Assembly: GCA_033239005.1 (NCBI GenBank)
Contig: BSQZ01000013.1
Coordinates: 12,925,282 to 12,989,281, forward strand
Direction: 5' to 3'
DNA: 64,000 bases
Source: Lamellibrachia satsuma
Lineage: Eukaryota > Annelida > Polychaeta > Sabellida > Siboglinidae
A program made the translations under genes and the position numbers. Shown in pieces: positions 1 to 12,400 of this stretch (its first letter is position 1; each line of letters starts with the position of its first letter). The notes under the pieces are model-generated. The model had not been told where the DNA came from, searched no databases, and saw only the letters and a program-made list of their open reading frames with translations.

Positions 1-520
1 TTACATCTGGTTCCTGCACTTGCAAATTTCTGAATATTGACCTCACTTTGTGTTCGTCATCCCTTTTGCGTTCTCCACTGTCTGGGCTGTTTGATTCTGC
101 TACCTCGTATATTATTAGGTTTGTCCTGCGTTTTTCTATCTCTTCTTGGTCTCTCCTGAGCTCTGCTATTTTTGCATCCATCTTAGCTTCCATCGCATTC
201 TCTAGGAGCTCGACCTTTTCTGTCACAAAGTCCACCTTCGTTTCTATTTCATCTTGTTTGACTTTTACTGCACATACCATTTTGTAGATTTTTGCTGCTG
301 CACCATTGCACTTGTCACAAAACCAGTACACACTGTTCCCTTCTTTAACAAGGAACTCATAAACTTGTTCAGAGATGTTCTGGCACTCAATGTGGTACCA
401 CTTTTCACAAATTTCACAAGCCATAGCTTTATGCTTTCCCTTCACATCTTTCAAGCAGACATTACATTCATTTACACGAGTACTTTGGCTTGTGCTCCTC
501 TGCTTTCTTGCTGTTGCCAT
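1..520 (-). mobile_element. LINE ORF1 with PHD finger (5' part, runs off left edge)
   Basis: An uninterrupted minus-strand reading frame starts with ATG at 520 and stays open to the window edge (173 codons). It begins MATARKQRSTSQ. A PHD-type zinc finger follows, with CNVC, CEIC, HIEC and a WFCDKC knuckle at roughly residues 20-75. Next comes a charged coiled-coil stretch with repeated DEIE and EEIEKRR motifs, then NLIIYEVAES, which resembles the start of the RRM-like domain of LINE ORF1 proteins. PHD fingers in ORF1 are known in CR1-like non-LTR retrotransposons. The frame has no stop or shift, so this copy may be younger than the other LINE pieces here. It lies in the presumed first intron of the GORAB-like gene, in the same orientation. 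The rest of ORF1 and ORF2 would lie left of the window. Confidence 0.82.
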
Positions 521-1656
521 TTTTCTTATTTGTATTTGACTGAATATTTAGTTCTATTTATAAGATTTTTACCTATGTCAACATATAGCTTTGCCAATCT
601 GAATTACAATTTTAACCTTGATTTCAAGTGCTTTGTACTTGAGAAGTACGTGCAGGGAGGCAGGATTTTGTGCTACCACTGCTTTTGAAAAGCAGTCTAT
701 AGACAGTACTGTAGATGTACTCCAGGGCGACTCTGGGGAAACATCCTGCCGAAAAGCCTGTCAGTGAAAAGATAACATGCAGGGGTGCTCCTGTCAAAAA
801 TTTTGTTAATATCGCTTTGCTTATCTTACTATTAGTCACATATAGACTTTAAATAGGCCTAGTGATCTGTTTCGTCTCCATGTTTAACTAACTTATATTA
901 AATGACCTTACCTGCATCCCTAGTTGTAATTTGTGCACCTACCTTGGAAGTCAAGAAAAATAACAAAGATGGCCGACAGTTTGGCGGGAATCCGAGATGT
1001 TAGTTGGACATTTAAAAACTTCGATTACATCACATCGGCAGCGAAAGCTCACTGATCAAGCCGATATTTATAACTAGTACCCATTTAGAACACTACCCGG
1101 TAGGTAAATTTCTCTTTTAGCGATTCCAGGACCGAACAGGAATGGCAAAAGTACGGATCTTATTAGGTAAACATTTCGTCAGACCGGAAGTATCAACGCA
1201 ATCCTTCTATGGTCAGGTCATTTAACAGGGTCAGTCGGGTAAGCGGAAATGCAAATATTATTCTGGTGTGCCTAAACAATCATCAAGAAGCGATTTATCA
1301 CTCGCACCAACTGCAAGAATTTTGTTGACCTGATTAGTTAGGTCAACATCATTCATTGACATGTGTCTTGATGTGACAATATTAATGGCAACACAACAGC
1401 GTCTAGTTGTCGACCTTCGCAAAATGGACATTATAATCTCTATCTCTAAAACTCATTAGTGACAGTGTAATCACTGGTTGACTGAGATCATTTATTTGAA
1501 AAAAAGAACGTCAATCACTGACCACTTCGGGGTGTCAACTTCGATTACATTGTATTATCGCTCAAAACATTCGCCTGAAATGCTTCCGTACTTTGCAAGA
1601 ATAGTGTGATAGAGCAACTATTGCAGTTAACTGTGTCTGACTTGTTTCATACCCAC
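521..1656. other. Non-coding stretch: LINE 5' flank and presumed GORAB intron 1
   Basis: No convincing coding region was seen on either strand. The part next to 520 probably includes the 5' UTR of the LINE. A short ATGGCC start at 969 closes after 28 codons and matches nothing I recognise. Confidence 0.5.
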
Positions 1657-1726
1657 CTTCTCGGGGACATTGTTGCTGTTTCAACCGATTAAGGTCTGCA
1701 TCGGAAAATCCAGCCCACCCGTCCAT
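1657..1726 (-). CDS. GORAB: GORAB-like protein, first coding exon
   Basis: The minus strand reads MDGWAGFSDADLNRLKQQQ from ATG at 1726, then four more codons, and reaches a 5' splice site (GAAG then GTGGGT) at 1657/1656. The WAGFS-x4-L-x-RLKQ signature matches, from memory, the N-terminus of vertebrate GORAB (SCYL1-binding protein 1, a Golgi-associated RAB6 interactor), which has GWAGFSEEELRRLKQ near its start. The exon ends in phase 1. The rest of the gene would lie left of the window, beyond the intron with the LINE. A CCGGAAG ETS-type motif lies just upstream on the coding strand (around 1755), as expected for a housekeeping promoter. The match rests on about 20 residues, so the identity is probable rather than certain. 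Confidence 0.62.
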
Positions 1727-2187
1727 TATTGTATTCCGAGGCCGTTGCCACGTCTTCCGGCTCCGCCGACTGTCAGTAAACAGTTTATTTATTTTTAACC
1801 ACAATATATGCCAACGTTTTCTTACCAGATAAAATGTTTTGAAAAATAAATTGCGATATGCGCGTGCATAACAAGTTCACTTTATCATTGCCTCTTTTCG
1901 CTCCACTGAGGAACTTTCGTAAATGCGGAATGCGATTTTTTGGTCACATGACCATATTGATAGGCGCGCCAATTTGAAAATAAATGTTTAGCACGATTTT
2001 TTGTGTGTATTTTGGGGTTTAAGTTTAGGTAAGTATGTGTTATACACATACTATATGTTGTCATATGCATATACATGCAAACTGTTAACTATGTATTTGC
2101 GTAAGTCAAATGTGAGATGTGTATATGAGGTGAATTTGATCGAAGGAGGTACAGAATTAGGGACATTTGATTAGAAATATAATCCAG

Positions 2188-2870
2188 ACCCACCTCAATT
2201 TCGCCATTATAAAGATACCGCATGTACAAAAACCATGCTCAGTGTTTATTTTTAATTGTGGAATGTGTAAATTATTATTAAACATTCTGCATGTAAAAAG
2301 CCGCATTTCATTCATCACCTTTTCAGAGAGCTAACAAGAAGGCCATGCAAGCTCTCCGTATGGTGAGGAGACATTGTCCAGAGCATATGTCAGACCTCAC
2401 CTTAAGTTCCAAGTCTTTTCTTTCAAGAGAACAGTCAGCTCAGATGTACCAGAAGACTATCTAAGGAGATCTTCAAATAGAATGCTAGGCTCCAGATTAG
2501 GCAAAGTTTCTTCTTCAGGCAGTCATCGATTCCAAGACAGTCCCTCAGTTCAAAGCAAGACTAGATAAATACTGGAGTAGCCTGTAATATAGTTATGAGT
2601 ACCAACAAAGGCCAATGGCCTAAAATAACCCATTAACCTGTAAGTGTATATTATGAAACGTGGAAGAGGAAAGATGGCATTTGAATCAAGACAACTTCTT
2701 GAAGTTGCTCAGACCTGCCTATTCGAATGTGGGAAAAATTTATAAAATGTGTTTTTAATACACAAAATGTTTAGTAATTTACACATTCCGCAGATAACTA
2801 TCCATTGCCATTGATAATTGTGCACGGTTGTTGTAAATGTGTCTTTATAATGGCGAAAATGAGGTGAGCT
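2188..2870. repeat. Imperfect inverted repeat (foldback-like) around a LINE remnant
   Basis: The left arm (about 2188-2290) and the reverse complement of the right arm (about 2765-2870) share TTTCGCCATTATAAAGA and GGAATGTGTAAATTA in the same order, so the arms are about 100 bp each with differences. The 470 bp between them includes the 3' end of a LINE. This looks like a non-autonomous foldback or MITE-like element that was later invaded. Confidence 0.6.
2325..2640 (+). mobile_element. Degenerate CR1-like LINE 3' fragment
   Basis: Conceptual reading with frame changes gives ANKKAMQALRMVRRHC, then YVRPHLKF (the reverse transcriptase thumb motif R-P-H/Y-L-E-Y), then a C-terminus equivalent to PQFKARLDKYWSSL. 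The piece ends near a perfect short hairpin, AGGCCA-a-TGGCCT, at 2609-2621. It is heavily deleted and not functional. Confidence 0.6.
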
Positions 2871-3428
2871 CAGATTCTAGAGAAGTGCTGAGAATTCCAC
2901 TTTTATTGTAACTGATAAGAAATTACTTCCAAATGTGTTTGATGAATGACTACTTTGAAGAAATTTATTATTATGATTACATGAGCATCTAGTGTTCTGT
3001 TTAATGTAAACTGGCGTTCACTGTGTGTGTAAACGGCCTTCCAACAGAAACATAAAAAATAGGACAAAACAACAGGGTGATAAAAATAGGCTAAATGTAG
3101 GAAAATAGACTCTAAAAGGGTATGGCAAGATAAGGTAAAACAGGACTTTCATTGATCAACATTTCCATATGTTTTAAGCTACATATATCTACAGATACAT
3201 ATAGCATGTACCAGATGTTGCTAATGCTCCACTTTTCTGCACAGCCATGCTTTTGTGCATACAAAACACACTAGATATATAGGAAACATTGAAAAGCCTC
3301 CAGAGGAGTCATTTGTTTGTTTATATAAAATAGGCATTATGTGTTTCAGTTAGAAATTATACCATACATGCAGTCTACACACAGTGTCCTAAAGTGACTA
3401 GGTTTCAGCGTCTTACGCTCTACCAGAT

Positions 3429-6400
3429 ATGGACTGTGACTTGGTATGCAACTTTAGAAAATGCAGAAAACGGTTGAACACAAATGCTTGGGTAAGTACC
3501 GTGTAATTATACTAAGTTGTATTGTCAGCAAATACTTATCACAGTATGTAGACCAAGCTAAGCTTACTTGGTATACACATATGTTCAAGATATAATATAT
3601 TGATGTTAAATTTAAATTCTGCATTTCTCATGGACCATTATATGTTTAAATATGTTAGTGCGTAGCTAGGAATTTGTGGTTTCTGTTATGATAAGCACTA
3701 TCAGTCAGTGTACATCTAGAGTGGAAATGCAACAGTCCTGATGTATGAAGTATAACGCCTTTCAGTGCAACACAGCCAATGCGATTTAGAGGATATTAAA
3801 AAGTTACTTAACAACCAAGCATGTTTGCCTCCAGATAAACCTGCTTGGTAGACAACATGTTTCAATAAGGCAGGTTATTTTTAGAGGTTAACATTGAGAT
3901 TGTATATGGTTTTGTGCATTTTAATTTAGAATTAATGTACCAGTAGTTGCATAGTAATTACCAGCCTGGATTTGTGTGTGTTATTTTGCAGATCAATTTA
4001 ACAATATAATTTGAGAAACAATGTTCTGTTTTTCTACAGGTGACTTCTTGTTCACGTATCCTTCACTGCTAGCCTTGGTTGTAACGGGAAGGAAAAGCAA
4101 CATATCATCAAATTTTTGCATCATTTTATGTTGTATAGTTAGATATTAAAACTAAAAGGAACATTATACTTTGCTTTTTTGTATAAAATAATGCATCAAT
4201 TTAATTCAAAACTAATGAGCTTTTACACATGAAAGATATATTCTGTGATGACGATGGATCGAGGGAGTTCAACAAATCCTACACTTGTCCTGCATGTGAG
4301 TCTCTGAGATACCTATTTATATAATTAACCATTATGTACACTACTTTGTCATTGTCAGGCTTTTCTGATACCAAATAATGTCTTAGACTTTTTTCTTGAA
4401 GACAATCCTTGTTATAGTCTTGCTTTACAGCATTAGGAGATGTTTGTATTATATTTTACTACAAGTAAATTCAAGACTTACTCAAATACTCCAGTATTTT
4501 AAGGCACTGACAGATAGACCTGATGTTGTGGATGAAATATTTTTTGCTCTGCAAATTATACACATTTCCTAAATAGAAGTTTATAAAAAAATCATGCATG
4601 ATTAGAAATGTCCAGGAAAAAAGCATCTTAGTGATTAGCAGATGTGTTTGTGATGCCATGTGGTCTAATTAAGTGTACTGTCTCCCTCTTCATTTTGAGA
4701 TGGTGTCGAGGACAATCAGCGATATTGTCTATCTTCAGTCAGTCACATTCATTTAAACATGTTAGTAGATTAACATAGTTGTGAATGGAGACAGTATTTA
4801 AGTGCCATCTCAAAACAAAATATGACACTATACAAAACTGATGTCAGTTATCCTTGGACTCCCCACTTACATGAAGCTTTGAATTACGTCGACCCACATG
4901 CAACTTCAGCAACTTTGTATTCTGGTGGCACTTCAGCCGTCATAGCACAAGACTGCCTGCATGTGGTCAGCACCTTTGTATTCTGGTGGCACTTCAGCCG
5001 TCATAGCACAAGACTGCCTGCATGTGGTCAGAACCCTTATGAAAATGTGTTGGTGAAAACGAAGCAGCTGCAATAAAACCCAAATGAAGAAAATGTCGTG
5101 TCGAACATCAAAGTGTTGAGGTGGCGCTTGTTTTGAATACAAAATTAGGAAAATTACATACACATGCACACAAACACACAATTTAATACACCTTTTTAAA
5201 AGAAAAATGATATTGCTGCTGCTCAGAATGCCCCTCAACAATTTCTGATAATTACGTAAGATGGTATTTAATAGGACCGTTATGAATTGCAATAATTATT
5301 TTTTACATGTTACTTGTTTTGGCAGGTGAGACAAGTTTGTCTGGCACATATGACATCATTCGGATCGATCTCCAGCAATCAGAGAAGTACAAAACTGTAA
5401 GTTATCTTGTCATAAAGCCACCTTATTCAGAATAACAAAGTCCACTACAGACCGAAATAATAACATATTGCCTGAAAAACAACAGTGAATGAAGTGCAAA
5501 CAATTAATGAGCAAATATATAATTCTAGTGCAGTCAGGAACTTTTGGCAGTGATGTTCTTGTTCTGTGATGATAGATCATCCAATTGCTTGTAGTATTTG
5601 GGTATAGTGCATCCCGATATGTTACCTTAGTTTGCATGACTGTAGATCTGTGTATTTAGGCATAACATGTCCCAGGTTCCAGTTGATTTTACAGTACACT
5701 GATGATTTTAATCGTAAAATCATGTCACATAAGTACAACATATGCCTGCTCAAACATCATGACTGCCCAAATGTGTTTTAATTAGCCATAGTTGTTTAAT
5801 AATTTGACTAGGGTAATCTATCACATTCCTTTGAATATGTCACTTCAGATGGTTCTGGCCGGACAGAAACCAGAGACGGTAATCGAGATTGCATCAAGAG
5901 CTCTTGCATTCTGGACATATCAGGTACATCTAGAATCTTTTAATGTAGACATGAGACTGCATTATTGGTTAATTGGCCTATAGTATTCCGATCGAGTGTT
6001 GCCATCTATCATGCTGCAAAATAATCCTACATCATTGTTCGTAATGATATTTTTCATAAATTTGAAACAAATCCTTACAAATATGAGTATGGCCATATTC
6101 CTCCCAAAAATCTGCATTGAATGTGGGTAATCTGAACAAAACGCCATGTCTCTCATTGCTATTATAGATTCACCAAGAGAGAACGTATCAGGAGTTTGTA
6201 ATGACCAAGGGAAAGGAGAGAAACATCCAGATGGAACAGTACTATGAGCAGATCCTTGCAAGAACCACAGCCGAGTTGACTAGTATCCTCTGTGCACACA
6301 CATCTGTTATTTATCATAATAATTATATGTTTAGTCATCATTACCTACATTTATATTAAAATGATCTGAAACTATAGCTACCTTATGCAAAAAACTACAC

Positions 6401-9400
6401 ATGTATTTACAAAATTGCATCCTGAGCCGTCTCTCTCTGATGAAGACTTATGTGTCCATGTTCATGATATCATGCTTAACAATTCTGCTTTGCCTAATAA
6501 TGCCTAATTCCTCAGCGACCTGATGAGCTCAGGTCCCTGAAGAATTAGGTATTATAAGTTTTATTATTGTTAAACAAATAGTGATATAGACATCAAGAGA
6601 CGTGACATAGAATAAGAAGGGTTTGTGATGGATTTATTCACCTGTTACTGTGCTCTAACAAAATGGTAGCACCCCATACAAATTTCACTGTTCATAATAA
6701 GTATTAAACAAATATGATTTTTATGGCTTGTTTGACCATTTTCGGCACATTTCCTTTTGTAAAATTTTTATTAAAATGTTTTGACATCTAACAATGTATC
6801 TATATGGCCCTTTATTTTGCTAAGCATTTCACTATTATTGAATACTTATCTATTATTGAATTGTAAATATATTTTAAATGTTTAACTCTATTTTTAATGT
6901 TGCAAAGATGACCTTCCAACTATTTTCCATGATGCTGATTACAGCTTTGAAAACTCAGTTAGCAAGTAAGATTTTATGTTATCATCAAGATATGTTATCT
7001 CAATGATATTATCCTACTACAGTATACTTGGAACATGGCTCTGGTAGCTAATAATTTAATAGGCGAGTTATTGCCACATTCCTACAACATTCATAGAATC
7101 TCTCAAATATGTGACCAGATTATTATATGCCTTCATCAACTCTTATTTATCAGCTGCTATCTAAAAATCTAGCAAACATTCAGTTGTTATCACTCCAGCT
7201 ATTTGGTCTTCTAAAAAATGTGGTTCTGGATTTTAATGCACTTTGCAGATTTGTGTTTTACAAGCCCATGACTCCACACCTGTCCATATTTAGTGTTTTA
7301 CAAACCCATGAGTCCCCACCTGTCCATACTTTGATTTACAAGCCCATGACTCCACTCCTGTCCATATTTTGTGTTTTACAAGCCCACGACTCCACACCTG
7401 TCCATACGTTTCAGCGACCAAGAAAGAATTGGAATCCGTGAAGAAGAAATTCACGGAGGCTTCAGAACAAATCCAGGAAAAAGGGCGACAGTATCATAAG
7501 TTACAGGTTGGTTTGATAAAATGTATATACAATGTTTAAGTTGTTAACAGATGGATGTATACGCTGGGGAGCCAGGGAGGGTGAGCAGGGTTACGGTTCA
7601 GATGATGTGAGTTGACTGGGTTGGCTGCATGCTGTGTTTTGAAGCCTATACAACCTGGTGACGAGGCAAGCACCATATATATATAAATTTCTACTGCTTT
7701 TCCCTATAAGCAGCCGTCTAGGGCTAATTAGGAGAACTATCACGTATAAGGAGAAACAGCTAATTGTACAAAGCAATAGTTAGACCATATTTGGAATATT
7801 GTATTCAAGCATGGAGGCCCTATCGTAAAAAGGACATAGACAAGCTAGAAAGAATACAACGAAGAGCAACTAAAATGATTCCAGAATTGAGAGACCTTAG
7901 TTATGAAAGCCGCTATTTGCAATGTGGTTTGACAACACTAGAGACCAGGATACTAAGAGGAGACCAAATAGAAGTGTTTAAAATAGTGAATGGTTATGAG
8001 GATGTTGATAGGAATATGTTCTTCAAACCAAAAGAAGGCAGTAGAACCAGAGGACACAAAGCAACATTAGTTAAGGAGCAGTGTAGGTTGGACATGAGAA
8101 AGTACTCTTTCTCACAGAGGGTGATAAATGAATGGAACAAATTGCCAAGTGATTGTGTTAATGCTAGTAGTGTGAATATGTTTAAAAATAGAATTGACAG
8201 ATATCTGATAAGGGCTGTCTACACATAGATGAGAAAATTGTTGGACTCTCGATAAGCCAATGGCTTCCTTGTCCACTTGCCGTCTGGAACTTGTTGTTTG
8301 GGATGGCAATCTTGTTAAAATATTGTCTCCACCTCAGTTGTGGTTTCCACTTTTCCTAGGGCCTTGCTACTTCCTCGTAGGTAGTTGGCCCTCCTCCATC
8401 TGCACCAAGTGACCTACCCATGTCATCCGACTTACTGTTCTTCCCGTTAGCCTGAACTGCATCCCAATCTCTTCCCTCAGGTCACTCATCCTCCTATCTA
8501 GCAGGACGTAAAGTTTGATGATTATTAAATGTTTCTGATGTGTACTTGTTGCACTGTGCGTAGATGTTGCACTGTGCGTAGATGCTGTATGATGCACTGA
8601 GAAGGAAGTGTATCACTCCATCAACCTTTGACATCGGTGACATCCCAGTTCACATGACAACCAGAAACACAAGCAACTTTGACCTGCCTCTCAACACGAG
8701 AGAGAGTAAGTGTGACGTGTACTTCCTGCTCCATGGCGTTTACTCCCTATAAAGGCATATGATATACACCAAGGACGTTGTAAAGGGACACTCTTCTAAT
8801 GATACCTCATAGTACAGTTGAACCTCGTTAATCCGGACGCCCATAATCTGGATACCTCAGCATCCAGGCATCATTTCACGGCCTGGAATTTCCAAACACT
8901 AACATACCCCACTAATTGCATGATTTATTTATCTGGAAAATTCATTAATCCAGATACATACAATGAAGACCAAGGTGTCTGGTTTAACAAGTTTCCACTG
9001 TAGCTATGTATGTATGTATAATTAAATTATGTTATTATACATATCCATGGGTGTGCTGCAAAAGATTCACAAAGGACAGAGAAATTTTTGCTAATTATGT
9101 TCTCACCCATACTGTCTAATATGAGATGTGAAAATCACATGCCAAGATAAGCCAGTTACATAGTACAATTAGAAAATTAGCATTTTTACCCTTATGAGAT
9201 AACTTATTATAAAAAAATTTTAAATTCCTTAATCAGTTGCCACTAATGTTGTGTAGTTAGCTTATCAAATATCAATACAACGATATGTTGTAGGTATTCT
9301 GCGAAGAGACAGCAACACAAATGCAACAACTACAGTTCCTCGTTCGCCAGCCGAAAGTAAATATCATAATGTCTTAATTATTTCTCATGAATAAAAAAAA

Positions 9401-12400
9401 TTAAACGTACAATCTGATAATTTTATCACAAACATCGATTTTGAAATCATGGAAAAAAAATTCACTAACTGTTCATTTACACAAATTTGTTCACCATAAT
9501 GAATGGAACAAACTATCTTACAGGTCTTCTTCTGGCTATTAGGCTGTACTGCCTCTTATGCCAGCTCTCGCGTTTGTCGTCAGTTCAGATTGAGCGCATG
9601 CGTCTGACGGCTTCCAGGATAGGGGTGGGGCAGTGTAATCTAGTTTGACTGGATGATTTTGTCACAACTTGTCTATTTTCCTCTCAAAGGATTGTACCGA
9701 TGGAGCCCCTACCACAGACTGTGGGAGGCTGTTCCATACATCTGTGCATTGGTGTGTAAATGAGGTTTTTTATATGTTTAATCGACATCTTTCTTTAAAT
9801 ATTTTTAGGTGGTGCACTCTTGTATCGGATTCTTTGGCCCTCAGTGTCACAAAATTGGATGAGACAGCTGCGTCATATTTCTCTGTTAGGATTTTATATA
9901 GTTCAATCATGTCTCCTCTGAGGCGACGGTATGCTAAAGTTGGTAATTTCAGTTTCCGTAAACGTTCTTTATACTCAATGTCTTTGAAACCAGGAATTAA
10001 TTTGGTTGCTCTACGTTAAACATTTTCAAGAGATGTGATATGCTTCTTTAGGTGTGGAGACCATATCTGATTAAAATATTCGATATGTGGGCGGATAGGA
10101 GACTTAAAAATTGTAGAAAAACACTGCTCATCCATGTGATCGAAAGTTCGGCGAATTATCCCCATAAGCGAATTGGCTTTATTTATTTTTTCTGACATGT
10201 GCCTAAAAGTTAAGCAATAAATCGAAAGTGACTCCGATATCTTTCACCTTGTCTGTGCTTGTAATTGTTATGTGTTCAGGTCCCAGTGTGTATCCGTCGT
10301 TTCTTATGCTTGATAGTCCAATAGTTCTCATATGGCTTCATTTATTTGGATGAAATTTTAAGAGTGATGTGTTCGTCCATTGTTCGGCAAGGATTAGATC
10401 TTGTTGTAAACTTGTGCAGTCCTCTTCAGTGTAGATTGCATGGAAGAGCTTCGTATCGTCTGCGAATAGGAATAGCTCAGAGCTCTTAATAACTTCTGGT
10501 AAATCATTTATAAAGATCACAAATAGCAGAGGGCCAATCACTGATCCTTGTGGTATACCACTGGTGACCTCCTGCCAAGATGAGAATGAGTTGTTAACTC
10601 TAACGCGTTGACATCTGCAACTGCAGCTGCAACCCAGTCTAGAATTTTCCCCTTGATTCCATAGCTCTGGAGTTTCCATATAAGTCAACGATGTGGAACC
10701 TTGTCAAACGCTTTCATAAAGTCACAGTAAACTACATCTATACATCCACCATTTTTTAGTGTCTCGGTCCAGGAATCAAGTACTTTTAGTACTTGGAGAA
10801 CTGTGGAGCGACCCTTAATAAAACCAAATTGTTTGTCACTTAACAGGTCATTTTCTTTCATGTGTTCAGTGACAATGTCTCTGATTATTTACTGTAATAT
10901 TTTTCCTGCTATGCTGGTTAGACTGAATAGCCTGTAGTTCTGCGCTTGATTTTTTTTGCCGTTCTTGTGAGTTGCGGACACGTTTGCTGTTTTCCAGTCT
11001 GTAGGTAACACGCTTGTTGTCAGTGATGTGTTAAAGATGATGGATAGTGGAGTACTGATACTGTTCGCCAATTCGTGTAGGACACGAGGATGGAGACCAT
11101 GTGGTCCTGGTGATTTGAATGTCTTTAGTTTCTTTAACTTCGATGCCACTGTTGATGGGTTGATAGTACAAAGTTCGATTGTCTTGGAACATCTTATTGG
11201 TTCCTCTGAAGTTTCGCCTTCTGGTTCTCTTGTAAATACTGAGAAGTAGTCAGCCAGCACCTGTGCTTTTTCCGAGTCAGACTTTGTCAGGTTATCTTTG
11301 TCATCTTCGCTTTTTATCAAGTTGGGTATTCCCATTCTTGTCGCCATTTTTGTCTGGGCATACTGCCAGAACTTCTTGGGATTCTGTTTTATTTGGTTAA
11401 TGATATCCTTTTCATATTGCTTTTGTGCCTTTCTTGTCAGTCTCCTCACTTGATTTCGAAGTCGGCAAAATTCCTGGTAATTTTGGACATCTTTAGTTAG
11501 AAGGAATTTTTTTCAAAATCTATTTTTCCTCTTGATTTTGGCTCGGGTTTTCATATCCAGTGGCACTGGGTACTTTCTGGCTCTTTGTGATATTCTCTTC
11601 TTTGGAATGCATTGTTCTTCTGCTTGTCTAAGTTTAGACATAAGGATATCCCATTGGGCTTGGACATCTCCCTGGTGATTAGAAAATTCTGCCTCCCAGT
11701 CTATGTTTAGTAAGTCTTCCATTTTGGTGTAATCTCCTTTGTCGTATTTATAAACAGTTTTGCTGATTGGTTCATAGGTTGGAGTGCAGTTAAGAACCAC
11801 CTTGATAACAGAGTGGTCACTTTTACCTAGTCCTGAGGCTGTCTTGATTGTTGAGATTGCTGTATCGTCCAGGCAAGGTCCAGGAGTGATGGTTCGTTTG
11901 TACCTCTGCCTCTAGTGGGTTCTGTAATGTGCAAGTAACAGTCTCGAAGTTTTTCTAAAAATTTAAATTCCTTATCCTCAGTACTTGTTGCTGTAGTTGA
12001 TTTTGTTTCCCAATTAATCCTAGGGTAGTTGAAGTCTCCAAGTAGCAGAACATGGGAAAAATTTATCTAATTTATTTTGTCAAGTAGTTTGTTAAAGTCG
12101 TCATTGTTCTCAGTGGTGCTGCTGGGGCTTCTATAAAAGGAGCCTATGAGAAGGGTATTTTTCCCTTTCAAAGTGCAAAATTGTGCTTCATTAAAGTCAA
12201 TGTCAAATTGGTGTACTTGAGACGGCAATGATTTGTGAATAAATAAAATCATCCCTCTACCTTTCCCGTCATCAATGTTCATTGCTTCATTAGAGTACCC
12301 TTCCAGGTTGTATTCCTGCGTGGTCAGTTTTCTTTTATAATTTTTAGGCTTTACTTCTGATATTGCTACAACATGTGGAGGAGTTGAATGTTTTTTATTC

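Larger units (their letters stand above)
1727..3428. other. Intergenic region between divergent GORAB-like and CCNB1IP1 genes
   Basis: The two genes are head to head, about 1.7 kb apart. The interval holds an inverted-repeat element with a degenerate LINE 3' end between its arms (2188-2870). From 2880 to 3428 I saw no gene or clear core promoter motif. Non-coding 5' exons of either gene could lie here unseen. Confidence 0.5.

Noticed and set aside
969..1055. ATGGCCGAC start of a short protein, possibly a CCNB1IP1 5' exon
   Set aside because: It closes after 28 codons, has no donor in a useful frame, and the conserved HEI10 start is at 3429.
9669..10019. 116-codon plus-strand frame as a separate gene
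   Set aside because: It is the reverse complement of the LINE RT C-terminus, which reads convincingly on the minus strand.
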